From Actinomycetes bacterium (GTDB lineage Bacteria; Actinomycetota; Acidimicrobiia; Acidimicrobiales; Ilumatobacteraceae): DNA of 45,761 nucleotides. The stretch spans positions 1 through 45,761 of the forward strand of contig JANYDH010000122.1 of the NCBI GenBank assembly GCA_025359865.1. The letters are read 5' to 3'. The notes under the pieces are model-generated. The model was not told where the DNA came from. It worked only from the letters and a program-made list of their open reading frames with translations, and searched no databases. This document shows positions 8,201 to 16,031 of this stretch, in pieces (positions within the stretch are counted from its first letter, which is position 1; the number at the start of each line of letters is the position of its first letter). A program made the position numbers and the translations under genes.

Positions 8201-9311
8201 GGCTGCGACGGTAGCGAATCATCACCATCGCATCGGTGTCATCGTCTTGCGGCAACACCCTCCACCCTCGGCCATAGGGTCGCCATGATCCGGCAGGCGG
8301 TTCGGCGACGATGTCGAACCCATCGGGCACTGGATGATCCACCGACTCAGCGGCAGTAACGGTGCATACGCTGTATACCAGCGTTCCGCCAGCACGCACG
8401 AGTGGGGCCACCGCTGCCAGCATGCTCCGCTGCAGGACTGCCAAATCGTCGATGTCTGCTGGCTGAATCCTCCACCTGGCGTCGGGCCGCCTGCGCAGCG
8501 CCCCAAGGCCCGAACACGGCGCGTCGAGCAACACGCGATCGAACGAGGAGGCCGCGAACGGTGGCTTGGACCCGTCCGCGCCGACTACCGCACACGTGGA
8601 ACCGAGTCGCTCGATGTTGCCCTGCAGCAGGTACGTCCGCGATGATGACACGTCGGCGGCTACCACGAATGCGCCGCCCGAAGCCATGGCCGTGGCCTTA
8701 CCGCCTGGCGCGGCACACACGTCGAGCACCACCTCGCCCGGTTGGGCACCGACCGCGGCGGCCGCCCATGTCGAGGCGCGATCTTGCGTATAGCCGTCGT
8801 CGCGAACTGTGACCGGGGGCGCGACGTTCATCCGCTCGAGCGCGTCGGGAGCATCGTCGCCCAGTTCGGCAACCAGTCGCTGCATGATCCAGTCCGGGTA
8901 GCTGAGCCGGGTGGCCTCGTCTGGCCAGACCATGGGTGTGCGGGCGATGTTACGAAGGATCGCATTGACGAACCCTCGTGCCCGTTTGGGAGCAAGTTCG
9001 ACGGTTTCGCCCACTGCAGCATGCGGCGCAACATCGGCAAACACCAATTGATACGCACCGAGCCGGAGTAGTGACCTGATCGCCGGCTCTGGTTCGCGGA
9101 GCAGGAAGCGGTCGACGGCGGCGTCGCACGCCCTTCGCATTCGAGTGGTGCCGTACACCAACTCGGTGGCGAACGCCCGATCACGGGTCGACAGTCCGCA
9201 CTCGCCCAACATCTGCGGAAGTACGATGTTGGCATACGCGCCGTCGAGATCGATCCGCTCGATTGCATCGAGCGCCACCGACCGAGCCGTCGTCCACGTT
9301 GGGGCACTCAT
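8193..9311 (-). CDS. rsmB: 16S rRNA (cytosine-C5) methyltransferase RsmB
   Basis: RsmB makes 5-methylcytosine at position 967 of 16S rRNA using SAM. The 372 residues carry an N-terminal NusB-like helical domain (about 1-130) and a Rossmann methyltransferase domain with DVCAAPGGKATAMA (SAM), LLDAPCSGLGALRRRPD (motif IV, Cys) and YSVCTVTAAES (catalytic Cys, motif VI). The start ATG overlaps the fmt TGA (ATGA at 9308-9311). The order def-fmt-rsmB is conserved in many bacteria. Confidence 0.94.
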   Translation of the reverse strand: MSAPTWTTARSVALDAIERIDLDGAYANIVLPQMLGECGLSTRDRAFATELVYGTTRMRRACDAAVDRFLLREPEPAIRSLLRLGAYQLVFADVAPHAAVGETVELAPKRARGFVNAILRNIARTPMVWPDEATRLSYPDWIMQRLVAELGDDAPDALERMNVAPPVTVRDDGYTQDRASTWAAAAVGAQPGEVVLDVCAAPGGKATAMASGGAFVVAADVSSSRTYLLQGNIERLGSTCAVVGADGSKPPFAASSFDRVLLDAPCSGLGALRRRPDARWRIQPADIDDLAVLQRSMLAAVAPLVRAGGTLVYSVCTVTAAESVDHPVPDGFDIVAEPPAGSWRPYGRGWRVLPQDDDTDAMVMIRYRRSHD

Positions 9312-10201
9312 TGGCCTACTTCCTCGTCATCGAGCAACCGCGCCCCGTTGGCGAACGCTGCGAACGGCATTGGGGCCTTGCCCTCGGGCTGCACGGTCAG
9401 CAGTCGGAGACCACCGACTGCGTCGCCACGAACCGAATGACCGATCGCGACCGGGTCGATGAGTTCGGCCGCAAGCACCTTGAGGCGTCGGCCGCGCAAC
9501 TTCGTCCAGGCACCGCCGAGGCGGATGACCCGGTCGATACGGTCGGCGGGAAGCGACCAGTTGATCTGCAAGTCTTCGGACGAAAGTTTCGCCGCGTAGC
9601 TCGGCTCGCCTGCCTGCGGCTGGGGTTCGCGCAACCCGGCCGAGAGCTCGTCGACCAGGAGCTTCTTGCCGACCTCGACAAGTTCTCGCCGCAGGGAGTC
9701 GCCCGTGGTGAGAGCCCCGATCGGCACACGAGCGTGAGCAAACACGGGTCCGGTGTCGAGGCCCTCGTCGAGTTGCATGAGACAGACGCCGGTCTCGGTA
9801 TCGCCGGCGAGCAGCGCCCGCTCGACCGGTGCCGCACCTCGCCAGCGGGGCAGCAATGAAAAGTGGAGGTTGACCATCGGCAGTCGAGCGAGGGCGAGTG
9901 GCTTAACCAACTGGCCGAAGGCGACGACGACACCGAGGTCGGCACGGAGGTCGGCACGGAGGTCGGCACCGAGCGCTAGGCCTTCGTCGACCGAGTGGAC
10001 CACGGGTAGACCGAGCCGCAAGGCAGCCACCTTCACCGCGCTCGGCGTCTCGACCGTACCCCGCCCGCGCCGCTTGTCGACCCGGGTGACCACCCCGACA
10101 ACCTGAAACCCGGCCGCTATCAGCGCGTCGAGACAAGGAACGGCCATCTCAGGCGTGCCGAGAAAGAGCAGCCGTTGCGGCGCTGCGGCGCGCGTTGTCA
10201 C
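9308..10201 (-). CDS. fmt: Methionyl-tRNA formyltransferase
   Basis: Fmt formylates Met-tRNA-fMet with 10-formyltetrahydrofolate. The 297 residues begin LLFLGTPEMAVPCLDALI; the catalytic segment is HFSLLPRWRGAAPVERALL with LDEGLDTGPV downstream, and the C-terminal tRNA-binding domain starts near residue 205. The start is GTG at 10199-10201, overlapping the def stop as GTGA. Around residues 79-89 there is a small tandem repeat, ADLRADLRADLG, from a 12-base DNA repeat at about 9938-9966, in a surface loop region. Confidence 0.95.
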   Translation of the reverse strand: MTTRAAAPQRLLFLGTPEMAVPCLDALIAAGFQVVGVVTRVDKRRGRGTVETPSAVKVAALRLGLPVVHSVDEGLALGADLRADLRADLGVVVAFGQLVKPLALARLPMVNLHFSLLPRWRGAAPVERALLAGDTETGVCLMQLDEGLDTGPVFAHARVPIGALTTGDSLRRELVEVGKKLLVDELSAGLREPQPQAGEPSYAAKLSSEDLQINWSLPADRIDRVIRLGGAWTKLRGRRLKVLAAELIDPVAIGHSVRGDAVGGLRLLTVQPEGKAPMPFAAFANGARLLDDEEVGQ

Positions 10202-10734
10202 GTGAGGCGCAGACGGCGCCGCTGTGGCGGTGCCGAGGACTTCACCGCATCCCGCTCGAGGCGGCGGTACTCCACAAGTGCCTCCTTGCGCTGGTCGGGG
10301 TTCATCCGGTCGAACATCAGTACGCCGTGCAGATGATCGATTTCATGTTGGAACAACCGTCCTGCCAACTCGTCGGCCTCGATCTCAATGGTGTTGCCGT
10401 TGAGGTCGAGCCCGCGCATGAGCACGTGATTGGGGCGGAGCATCTCGACATACAACCCGGGAATGCTGAGGCAGCCTTCGTCGTACACCCACTCGCCGCT
10501 GCTCTCGACGATCTGCGGATTGATCATCACCATCGGCTGATCGTCCATGTCCCACACGAAGACCTGCTTCTGCACACCGATCTGTGGGGCAGCCAGGCCG
10601 ATGCCGGAATCGCTTTCGTACAAGGTGTCGAACATGTCGTTGACAAGACGTGCGACCTTGCCGTCGATCTCGACCACCTCGGCGGCCTTGGCCTTCAGCA
10701 CCGGATCGCCGAAGGTGCGAATCGTGTACCCCAT
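10198..10734 (-). CDS. def: Peptide deformylase
   Basis: Def removes the N-formyl group from nascent peptides and uses a metal ion. All three family motifs are present in this 178-residue protein: GIGLAAPQIG, EGCLSIPG (Cys metal ligand) and QHEIDHLHG (two His ligands and the catalytic Glu). I start at the ATG in 10732-10734 (MGYTIRTFGDPVL), as in the family; an ATG 24 bases upstream is possible. It is the first gene of the minus-strand operon that ends at 6317. Confidence 0.95.
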   Translation of the reverse strand: MGYTIRTFGDPVLKAKAAEVVEIDGKVARLVNDMFDTLYESDSGIGLAAPQIGVQKQVFVWDMDDQPMVMINPQIVESSGEWVYDEGCLSIPGLYVEMLRPNHVLMRGLDLNGNTIEIEADELAGRLFQHEIDHLHGVLMFDRMNPDQRKEALVEYRRLERDAVKSSAPPQRRRLRLT

Positions 10735-10807
10735 GGAGTCCCAGCCTACTGGGCGCATCGTGAGCTGAGTCGCCGCTGTGAGAGCACCGCGTCACCCACT
10801 ATTTGGC

Positions 10808-10872
10808 GACCTTTGGCGTTTGAGTGTCATTCACAGGCTGTCGCAAAATGTGGGTGCGGTGTGGCGGCACCC
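10808..10872. repeat. Solo end of the family-1 inverted-repeat element (copy C)
   Basis: Positions 10808-10872 read GACCTTTGGCGTTT, then CACAGGCTGTCGCAAAATG, then TGGCGGCACCCC. This matches the reverse complement of the right end of copy A (11425-11494) over about 65 bases with scattered differences. The matching core does not follow, and no opposite end appears before copy A, so it is a truncated or decayed copy. It lies upstream of def, so it would be upstream of or within the def promoter region. Confidence 0.75.
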
Positions 10873-11048
10873 CGTCCCGACCTCGCTGATGTGAGTGGTG
10901 TGGCGAGCTCTTGTCCCCAGCTGACTTCCTCTCAGCCGCGCGTACCTTCACCTCAGCTCGCCGATGTGCAGCCCCGGGCGAAGTGACGAATACAACGCGC
11001 TAAAATGCCATCTCGTTCTGCACTTCGCGACTCCACGTCGCACTACCC
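10873..11048. other. Intergenic stretch with two perfect 8-bp inverted repeats
   Basis: There is no convincing gene between the solo repeat end and copy A. Two inverted repeats can be seen: GGCGAGCT at 10902-10909 with AGCTCGCC at 10955-10962, and GCGAAGTG at 10978-10985 with CACTTCGC at 11021-11028. The second could be extended by ACGA/TCGT with a bulge. They could form hairpins in either strand. Part of this stretch must hold the def promoter on the minus strand, but I see no clear -35/-10 pair. Confidence 0.4.
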
Positions 11049-11494
11049 GATCTTTGGCGGTGGGCTGCTGTCAACAGGCTGTCGCACAATGCTGTGTAGT
11101 GGTGTCGCGGGTGAGGTTGGCCGTCTGGTCGTGTTGTCGGCAACGGTGTCATGGTCGTTGCTGAACTGATGGTTGTGCCGCAGAAGTCGGCTCAACGTCG
11201 GCTCAACATCGGCGGCTGACAGCCCACCCGCCGGGCCTACCCGTTGTTGCGCTGCAGAGTCGCGTCGAGTTATCAGGGCTGGCGACATGTAAGTCGACGC
11301 GATCCTGCCCGCAACGCCGTCGTGGTCGCTGATGCAGACTTCCACCACGCCCGCCTGTCATGCAACGAACGTTCACGCTGCAGCGCTACCGCACGGCAAC
11401 AATCGGGACCGGGACCGGGATCGAGACCGGGTACCGCCAACCCCACCCGCATTTTGCGACAGCCTGTTGACAACAACCCAACGCCAAAGGTCAG
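11049..11494. repeat. Family-1 inverted-repeat element, copy A (446 bp)
   Basis: This non-coding element is bounded by imperfect inverted ends of about 45 bases. The left arm (11049-11093) contains CTTTGGCGGTGGGCTG and TCAACAGGCTGTCGCACAATGC. The right arm (11450-11494) contains GCATTTTGCGACAGCCTGTT and CAACGCCAAAGGTCA. Inside, a perfect 9-base stem TCGCGTCGA/TCGACGCGA lies at 11260-11268 and 11294-11302. The whole element matches copy B at 27815-28233 from end to end, including a run of 53 identical bases (11334-11386). Compared with B, there is an 11-base duplication (GTCGGCTCAAC) near 11195. No flanking target duplication is obvious. The right end stops 10 bases from the stop of the DUF4188 gene. 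Confidence 0.88.
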
Positions 11495-11504
11495 CCGTCG
11501 ACGA

Positions 11505-11993
11505 TCACCCAGCCGGGACGGCTTCGGCGGACATGCGGTTGCGTGCCGTTTCTCCGCGTCGGGCGACGGGCACGTGTTCACCGGCCTTGGCGAGGCCGAC
11601 AATCGGCATGTTGGCGTAGATGCACTCGTACTGGTCGGCTTGCACCTTGAACGTTTCGTGGTAGATCCCCACATCTCCGTTCGTGCCGACCCGTTGGTTG
11701 AACGAGCGCCATGCCACCAGATGCGGATCGTCCTGGTTGCGTGCGAACTGCTCGAGCTGGTCGAAACTACGCCAATACTGGATCATCGTGACGGTGCGCC
11801 CAGCGACGGAGCTGCGGATACCGAGCAACCCCTTGTCCGGATACACCATCAGTTCGCGGACCATTGGCCCCATGGCTCTGGCAACCGGCAACCACTTGTG
11901 AACCTTCCAGAGCTTGTTGATGCGCATGCCGATGATGAACACGACGAAGTCACCCTCGATCGCCGCGGTGTACCGGCCGGGTTGAACCTTCAT
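11505..11993 (-). CDS. DUF4188 monooxygenase-like protein
   Basis: A 162-residue protein of the DUF4188 family, which has a ferredoxin-like/antibiotic-monooxygenase type fold; its substrate is unknown. Distinctive segments are FVVFIIGMRINKLWKVHKW, MIQYWRSFDQLEQFARN, DDPHLVAWRSFNQ, GDVGIYHETF and YANMPIVGLAKAGEHVP. I choose the ATG at 11991-11993 (MKVQPGRYTAAIEG) because GGGAG lies 7 bases upstream; an ATG 30 bases earlier lacks such a site. It is divergent from a MerR-type regulator with operator-like repeats between them, so it is probably that regulator's target. Confidence 0.85.
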   Translation of the reverse strand: MKVQPGRYTAAIEGDFVVFIIGMRINKLWKVHKWLPVARAMGPMVRELMVYPDKGLLGIRSSVAGRTVTMIQYWRSFDQLEQFARNQDDPHLVAWRSFNQRVGTNGDVGIYHETFKVQADQYECIYANMPIVGLAKAGEHVPVARRGETARNRMSAEAVPAG

Positions 11994-12033
11994 GATGTTG
12001 CTCCCTTGTCGTCGTTCGGTCATACTTCTGGAT

Positions 12034-12067
12034 AGTTACACTATCGATAGTAGAGAGTGACACTATC
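12034..12067. promoter_or_regulatory. Operator-like repeats between DUF4188 gene and MerR gene
   Basis: AGTTACACTATC (12034-12045) and AGTGACACTATC (12056-12067) are near-identical 12-base direct repeats spaced 22 bases apart, about two helical turns. Overlapping the first is a perfect 12-base palindrome ACTATCGATAGT (12040-12051). They sit in the roughly 115-base region between two divergent starts. This is a natural place for the adjacent MerR-family protein to regulate both genes. Confidence 0.65.
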
Positions 12068-12107
12068 TGTTACGGGTGTCAAGTCCGAAACGTCAGAAGG
12101 GGAGTCG

Positions 12108-12776
12108 ATGAAGGTCGCCGAGTTGAGTGCCACGAGTGGAGCCACAGTGGCCACGCTGAAGTACTACCTCCGCGAAGGTCTGCTTCACCCAGGGCATGCG
12201 ACAGCCGTCAACCAGGCGGAGTACGACGACACCCACGTTCGCCGTGTTCGCCTGATCCGGGCGTTGCAGGAACTTGGCAAGCTCGGCCTCGCCGATGTCG
12301 CTCTGGTGCTTGCCGCGGTGGACGACGAATCCATCGAGCTGCACGCAGCGTTTGGTCTGGCCCAGGACGTGATGGTGCCGAATCGTCATCGCGATCCCGA
12401 TACGTTCACCGCCGCGCTCGCCGACGTCGACCGGTTCGTGCTCCGGCATGACTTCCATCTCCGCCCCGATGCCGCGGTCAGGTTGATGATGGCTGACGCA
12501 ATCGTCGCTCTCCAAACGTTCGGCGGTTTAAAGGACTCGTCGGCGTTCGACCGGATGGTCGAAAGCGCCAAGACTCAGGCCGCCGCCGAACTGGCCACCG
12601 TGCCTGATTCGGCCCCTCGCTCTCAGCAGATGGAATTGAGCGTCGTCGGAACGGTCGTCACGGAGATTGCAGCGGCAGCGGTGCGGCGGATGGCGCTGGA
12701 GGACGCAAGTTGGCGGCGGTTCGGGCCTGGCGCCCGCCCGCCCGCCGTGTGCGCGCCCGCCGCGTGCGCGCCGTAG
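12108..12776 (+). CDS. MerR-family transcriptional regulator
   Basis: A 222-residue regulator. The N-terminal 70 residues are a MerR winged helix: MKVAELSATSGATVATLKYYLREGLLHPG, then RVRLIRALQELGKLGLADVA. The C-terminal part is helical, longer than in metal sensors and without a Cys cluster, so the effector is probably organic or a protein. Start ATG at 12108 follows AGAAGGGGAG. The frame also opens 51 bases earlier, but without support. The last residues (RPPAVCAPAACAP) come from a GC-rich repeat. It is divergent from the DUF4188 gene. Confidence 0.88.
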   Translation: MKVAELSATSGATVATLKYYLREGLLHPGHATAVNQAEYDDTHVRRVRLIRALQELGKLGLADVALVLAAVDDESIELHAAFGLAQDVMVPNRHRDPDTFTAALADVDRFVLRHDFHLRPDAAVRLMMADAIVALQTFGGLKDSSAFDRMVESAKTQAAAELATVPDSAPRSQQMELSVVGTVVTEIAAAAVRRMALEDASWRRFGPGARPPAVCAPAACAP

Positions 12777-12789
12777 CGTGTGAGCCCGT

Positions 12790-13596
12790 ATGGATCGCCC
12801 GATCGGCATGTTCGACAGCGGCTTCGGCGGCCTCACCGTGGCTCGCGCTGTTATCGACCTGTTACCGGCCGAGCATGTGGTCTACATCGGTGACACCGGC
12901 CGGTATCCGTATGGCTCACGCCCGCAGGACGAGGTGCGCGGGTTCGCCCTCGAGATCGCCTGGAGCCTGGTACAAGATCATGACGCAAAGGCCATCGTGG
13001 TGGCGTGCAACACGGCGTCGGCGGCCGCACTCGAGGAACTGCGCGCCCAACTTCCGGTACCGGTGATCGATGTGGTCGAGCCTGGTGCCGCTGCACTGGT
13101 ACGCACCACCGAAAGCGGACGGGTGGGCGTGATTGGCACGGTCGGCACCATCGCATCGGGGGCGTACGACCGAGCTGTCGCCGCAACGGGTGAGATGGTC
13201 TCGCTCACAGCCATTGCCTGTCCGGGGTTCGTCGAATTCGTCGAGCGCGGCCAGACGAGTGGCGACGAGGTGCACATTCTCGCGGAACGGTTGCTGGCCC
13301 CCGTGCAGGCCGCCGATGTCGATGCGCTGCTGCTCGGCTGTACGCACTATCCCTACCTTGCGCGGGTGATCGCAGACGTGATGGGAGCGAACGTGACCTT
13401 GGTGTCGAGCGCTGACGAGACAGCGTTTGCGGCCCGCTCCGAGCTTGACCGGCTCGGTCTGCTCCGGCTTTCCGGCGACGAGGCGGCCGAACACCGCTTC
13501 CTGTCGAGTGGCGACATCACCTGGTTCGCGGATCTTGGCGGCAGACTGCTCGGCCCCGAACTTCGCGATGCCGAACGCTGGCACCCCATTCACTGA
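12790..13596 (+). CDS. murI: Glutamate racemase
   Basis: MurI interconverts L- and D-glutamate and supplies D-Glu for peptidoglycan. The 268 residues have [15 protein letters not shown] (catalytic Asp), [11 protein letters not shown] (first catalytic Cys) and [10 protein letters not shown] (second catalytic Cys and His). Length is standard. It starts 13 bases after the MerR gene and is followed by rph and rdgB, a common murI-rph-rdgB order in actinobacteria. Confidence 0.95.
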   Translation: MDRPIGMFDSGFGGLTVARAVIDLLPAEHVVYIGDTGRYPYGSRPQDEVRGFALEIAWSLVQDHDAKAIVVACNTASAAALEELRAQLPVPVIDVVEPGAAALVRTTESGRVGVIGTVGTIASGAYDRAVAATGEMVSLTAIACPGFVEFVERGQTSGDEVHILAERLLAPVQAADVDALLLGCTHYPYLARVIADVMGANVTLVSSADETAFAARSELDRLGLLRLSGDEAAEHRFLSSGDITWFADLGGRLLGPELRDAERWHPIH

Positions 13597-13612
13597 ACCC
13601 AGGAGAGCTGTG

Positions 13613-14374
13613 ATGACCCGATTCGATGGCCGTGCCACCGACGAACTACGCCCGATCACGTTCGAGCGCGACTACACCGAGATGGCCGGCGGCAGTGTGC
13701 TCGTGTCGTTCGGCAAGACCCGGGTGCTGTGCACCGCAAGTGTCGACGAGAACGTCCCACGGTGGATGAAGGGTAAGGGCAAGGGCTGGGTCACGGCCGA
13801 GTATTCGATGCTGCCAGGTTCGTCGCCCGAGCGCGTCGACCGTGAGGCAGCCAAGGGGAAGCAGAGCGGGCGCACCGTCGAGATCCAACGGTTGATCGGG
13901 CGAGCACTTCGTGCTGCATGCGACATGCGCCTGCTGGGCGAACGGCAGGTGATCGTTGACTGCGACGTGCTGCAGGCCGATGGTGGCACACGTACCGCGA
14001 GCATCTGCGGGGGCTACTTGGCATTGCACGATGCGCTCACACGGTTGGTGCAGAACAAGGCAATCCAGACCCATCCGTTGCTTTCGTATTGCGCGGCGAT
14101 CAGCGTTGGGATGGTCAACGGTGAGGCGGTGCTCGACCTGCCCTACGTGGAAGACAGCACAGCCGAAGTGGATATGAACGTGGTGATGACGCGGTTGCTC
14201 AGCGGGTCCGAGGCCGAGTTCGTCGAAGTGCAGGGCACCGCGGAAGGTGCGCCGTTCAGCCGCAGCCGTCTCGACTCCATGCTCGAATTGGCGTCGGTCG
14301 GCATCGGCCAGATCATGGCGCTGCAAGCCGAGATGATTGCGGTGCCGCCCGCTGCCAGACCGGCCAACCGTTGA
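13613..14374 (+). CDS. rph: Ribonuclease PH
   Basis: RNase PH is a phosphorolytic 3'-to-5' exoribonuclease that trims tRNA 3' ends. The 253 residues include [33 protein letters not shown], the R-rich phosphate-binding segment [17 protein letters not shown] and [19 protein letters not shown]. The open frame begins earlier within murI, but an AGGAGAG site at 13601-13607 selects the ATG at 13613. The order murI-rph-rdgB continues. Confidence 0.95.
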   Translation: MTRFDGRATDELRPITFERDYTEMAGGSVLVSFGKTRVLCTASVDENVPRWMKGKGKGWVTAEYSMLPGSSPERVDREAAKGKQSGRTVEIQRLIGRALRAACDMRLLGERQVIVDCDVLQADGGTRTASICGGYLALHDALTRLVQNKAIQTHPLLSYCAAISVGMVNGEAVLDLPYVEDSTAEVDMNVVMTRLLSGSEAEFVEVQGTAEGAPFSRSRLDSMLELASVGIGQIMALQAEMIAVPPAARPANR

Positions 14375-14390
14375 TCATGGCGGTCTGCCG

Positions 14391-14972
14391 ATGATCCGGC
14401 TCGTGTGTGCCTCGGCCAACCCAGACAAGGTGGCCGAGATCGCTGCCCTCCTCGACGGAGCAGTCGTCTTGCTACCGCGCCCAGCCCACGTGGCCGACGT
14501 GGTGGAGGATGCCCCGACCTTGGAGGGCAACGCCACGTTGAAGGCCGTGGCGATCTGCGCGGCAACAGGGCTGCCCGCCGTCGCCGACGATACCGGGTTG
14601 TTCGTCGACGCCTTGGACGGCCGACCCGGCGTGCACACTGCCCGATTCGCAGGTCCAACGGCCTCCTACGCGCAGAATCGTGTGGCGCTACTGGCAGCAC
14701 TCGATTCCGTTGTCGACCGCACCGCGCAGTTCCGCACCGTCGCAGTGGTGGTGTGGCCCGATGGCCGTGAGTTGGCCGTCGTTGGCGAGTGCCGAGGGCG
14801 AATCGCTGAGATGGAACTCGGCGAACGAGGGTTCGGGTACGACTCGGTCTTCATTCCCAACGATGGCGACGGGCGCACGTTCAGCCAGATGAGCCTCGAC
14901 GACAAGCAGGCCATCTCGCACCGTGGCAAGGCCTTCGCGGCGCTTCTCGCGGCCCTCGTCGGCGAGCCCTGA
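14391..14972 (+). CDS. rdgB: dITP/XTP pyrophosphatase (RdgB/HAM1 family)
   Basis: This enzyme hydrolyses non-canonical purine triphosphates (ITP, dITP, XTP) to monophosphates. The 193 residues contain ASANPDKVAEIAALL, EGNATLKAVAICAATGLPAVADDTGLFVDALDG and GFGYDSVFIP, with SHRGKAFAAL at the C-terminus, all family signatures. Start ATG at 14391 (MIRLVCAS); an upstream in-frame codon at 14337 lies inside rph and is unlikely. It follows rph by 16 bases. Confidence 0.93.
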   Translation: MIRLVCASANPDKVAEIAALLDGAVVLLPRPAHVADVVEDAPTLEGNATLKAVAICAATGLPAVADDTGLFVDALDGRPGVHTARFAGPTASYAQNRVALLAALDSVVDRTAQFRTVAVVVWPDGRELAVVGECRGRIAEMELGERGFGYDSVFIPNDGDGRTFSQMSLDDKQAISHRGKAFAALLAALVGEP

Positions 14973-15011
14973 CCCGCTCTCCTAAGCGCAGCTGATTCGG
15001 TTCGGGCCGGC

Positions 15012-16031
15012 TCAACCAACAATGGCGACCATGACAACGAAGCCTCGGTGGTCGCTTCCGGGGGTGTCGACGTTGCGGATCGACAGTGGCACAGCACCGT
15101 CGCGCACGAGGGCGTGGTCGATGCGCACGAACGGCGGGACCAGCACATCGGCGGGCCACGAGGTGGAAAAGCCATGGCCGAGCCACTCGTGTACATCGCG
15201 CACCCCGCTGTCGTCGAGCAGGTCGCGAAAATCAGGGTGCCAGCGGCTGGCATTGAAGTCTCCGACTGCGACCGTGGGCAGTCCTGGCTTATTGATGCGA
15301 CCGCCGATCGCGCTCAGATCCCCTTCCCAGGTTCCGAACGAGCCCGAATCGGTGGCTGCGAGGGGGTGGACCACGATGACTCTCACCGAGGTGCCATGCA
15401 CATCGAGTACTGCTTCGATACCGGGCTGGTCACCGAAGCGTTCGAACGAACTGGTCAATACCGGGTAACGGCTGAGCAACGCGATCCCGCCTCGATCTGG
15501 TGACGAGCGGCCGAGCCGATGCGGGTACGACTCGAACGCTCCGAGTCGTTCGAGTGCCTGTTCCAGACGCTGTGGGTATTCAACGACCGCGATGACATCG
15601 GTGTCCGTCGAGAGCAGACTGGCTGCGGCCTCGTCGATTCGATCGTTGCCGTAGTACGCGTTGGCAAACCGGATCGTCAGTCGTGGGGCCTGCGCCGACA
15701 CCGTTGGAGGGTCGCCATGAAACACCACCGGCACAGCGAGCCACAGCAAAACCGCGGCGATGAATGCGTTGGCCAGCGCCAGTCGGTGCCGACCCGTGCG
15801 CGTCGAGAAAAGTGCGAGCGGCAGCGAGGGAGCCAGCACGAACGGTGTGAGGGCTTGCACCACATACAGCACCGGGAACCCGGTGTAGCCGACCATTTGG
15901 CTGGCCACGAGCAGACCCGCGATCGCCGTCCACCCCCAGCCGAACGTGTCGATCGACTTGGTCCTGGTCCAATGTCGATGGGCTGTGGTGGTAGTCGACG
16001 CGCTTACCAGCCGCGGAGATCGATCGGCCAC
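15012..16031 (-). CDS. Membrane-anchored endonuclease/exonuclease/phosphatase family protein
   Basis: A 339-residue protein with three predicted membrane segments in the first 110 residues (GWTAIAGLLVASQMVGYTG; ALTPFVLAPSLPLALF; ALANAFIAAVLLWLAVPVV), followed by an EEP-fold domain outside the membrane. EEP landmarks are FANAYYGN, VIAVVEYP (Glu metal ligand), VVHPLA, AVGDFNASRWHPDF and the final GSDHRGF with catalytic His. Substrate class (phosphodiester, lipid or nucleic acid) cannot be told. It overlaps the start of nothing upstream on its strand except the last bases of the PLP-enzyme gene (16004-16031), suggesting translational coupling. Confidence 0.8.
   Translation of the reverse strand: MADRSPRLVSASTTTTAHRHWTRTKSIDTFGWGWTAIAGLLVASQMVGYTGFPVLYVVQALTPFVLAPSLPLALFSTRTGRHRLALANAFIAAVLLWLAVPVVFHGDPPTVSAQAPRLTIRFANAYYGNDRIDEAAASLLSTDTDVIAVVEYPQRLEQALERLGAFESYPHRLGRSSPDRGGIALLSRYPVLTSSFERFGDQPGIEAVLDVHGTSVRVIVVHPLAATDSGSFGTWEGDLSAIGGRINKPGLPTVAVGDFNASRWHPDFRDLLDDSGVRDVHEWLGHGFSTSWPADVLVPPFVRIDHALVRDGAVPLSIRNVDTPGSDHRGFVVMVAIVG

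Noticed and set aside
11043-11348. A minus-strand frame of about 100 codons inside repeat copy A with a similar protein trace in copy B
   Set aside because: The same frame is broken in copy B by an 11-base indel, and in the part compared by eye the base differences change the amino acid, so there is no sign of protein-level selection.
11049-11494. Insertion sequence with transposase
   Set aside because: The element has inverted ends but no transposase frame, and no clear target duplication was seen, so only a non-autonomous element or structured repeat is proposed.
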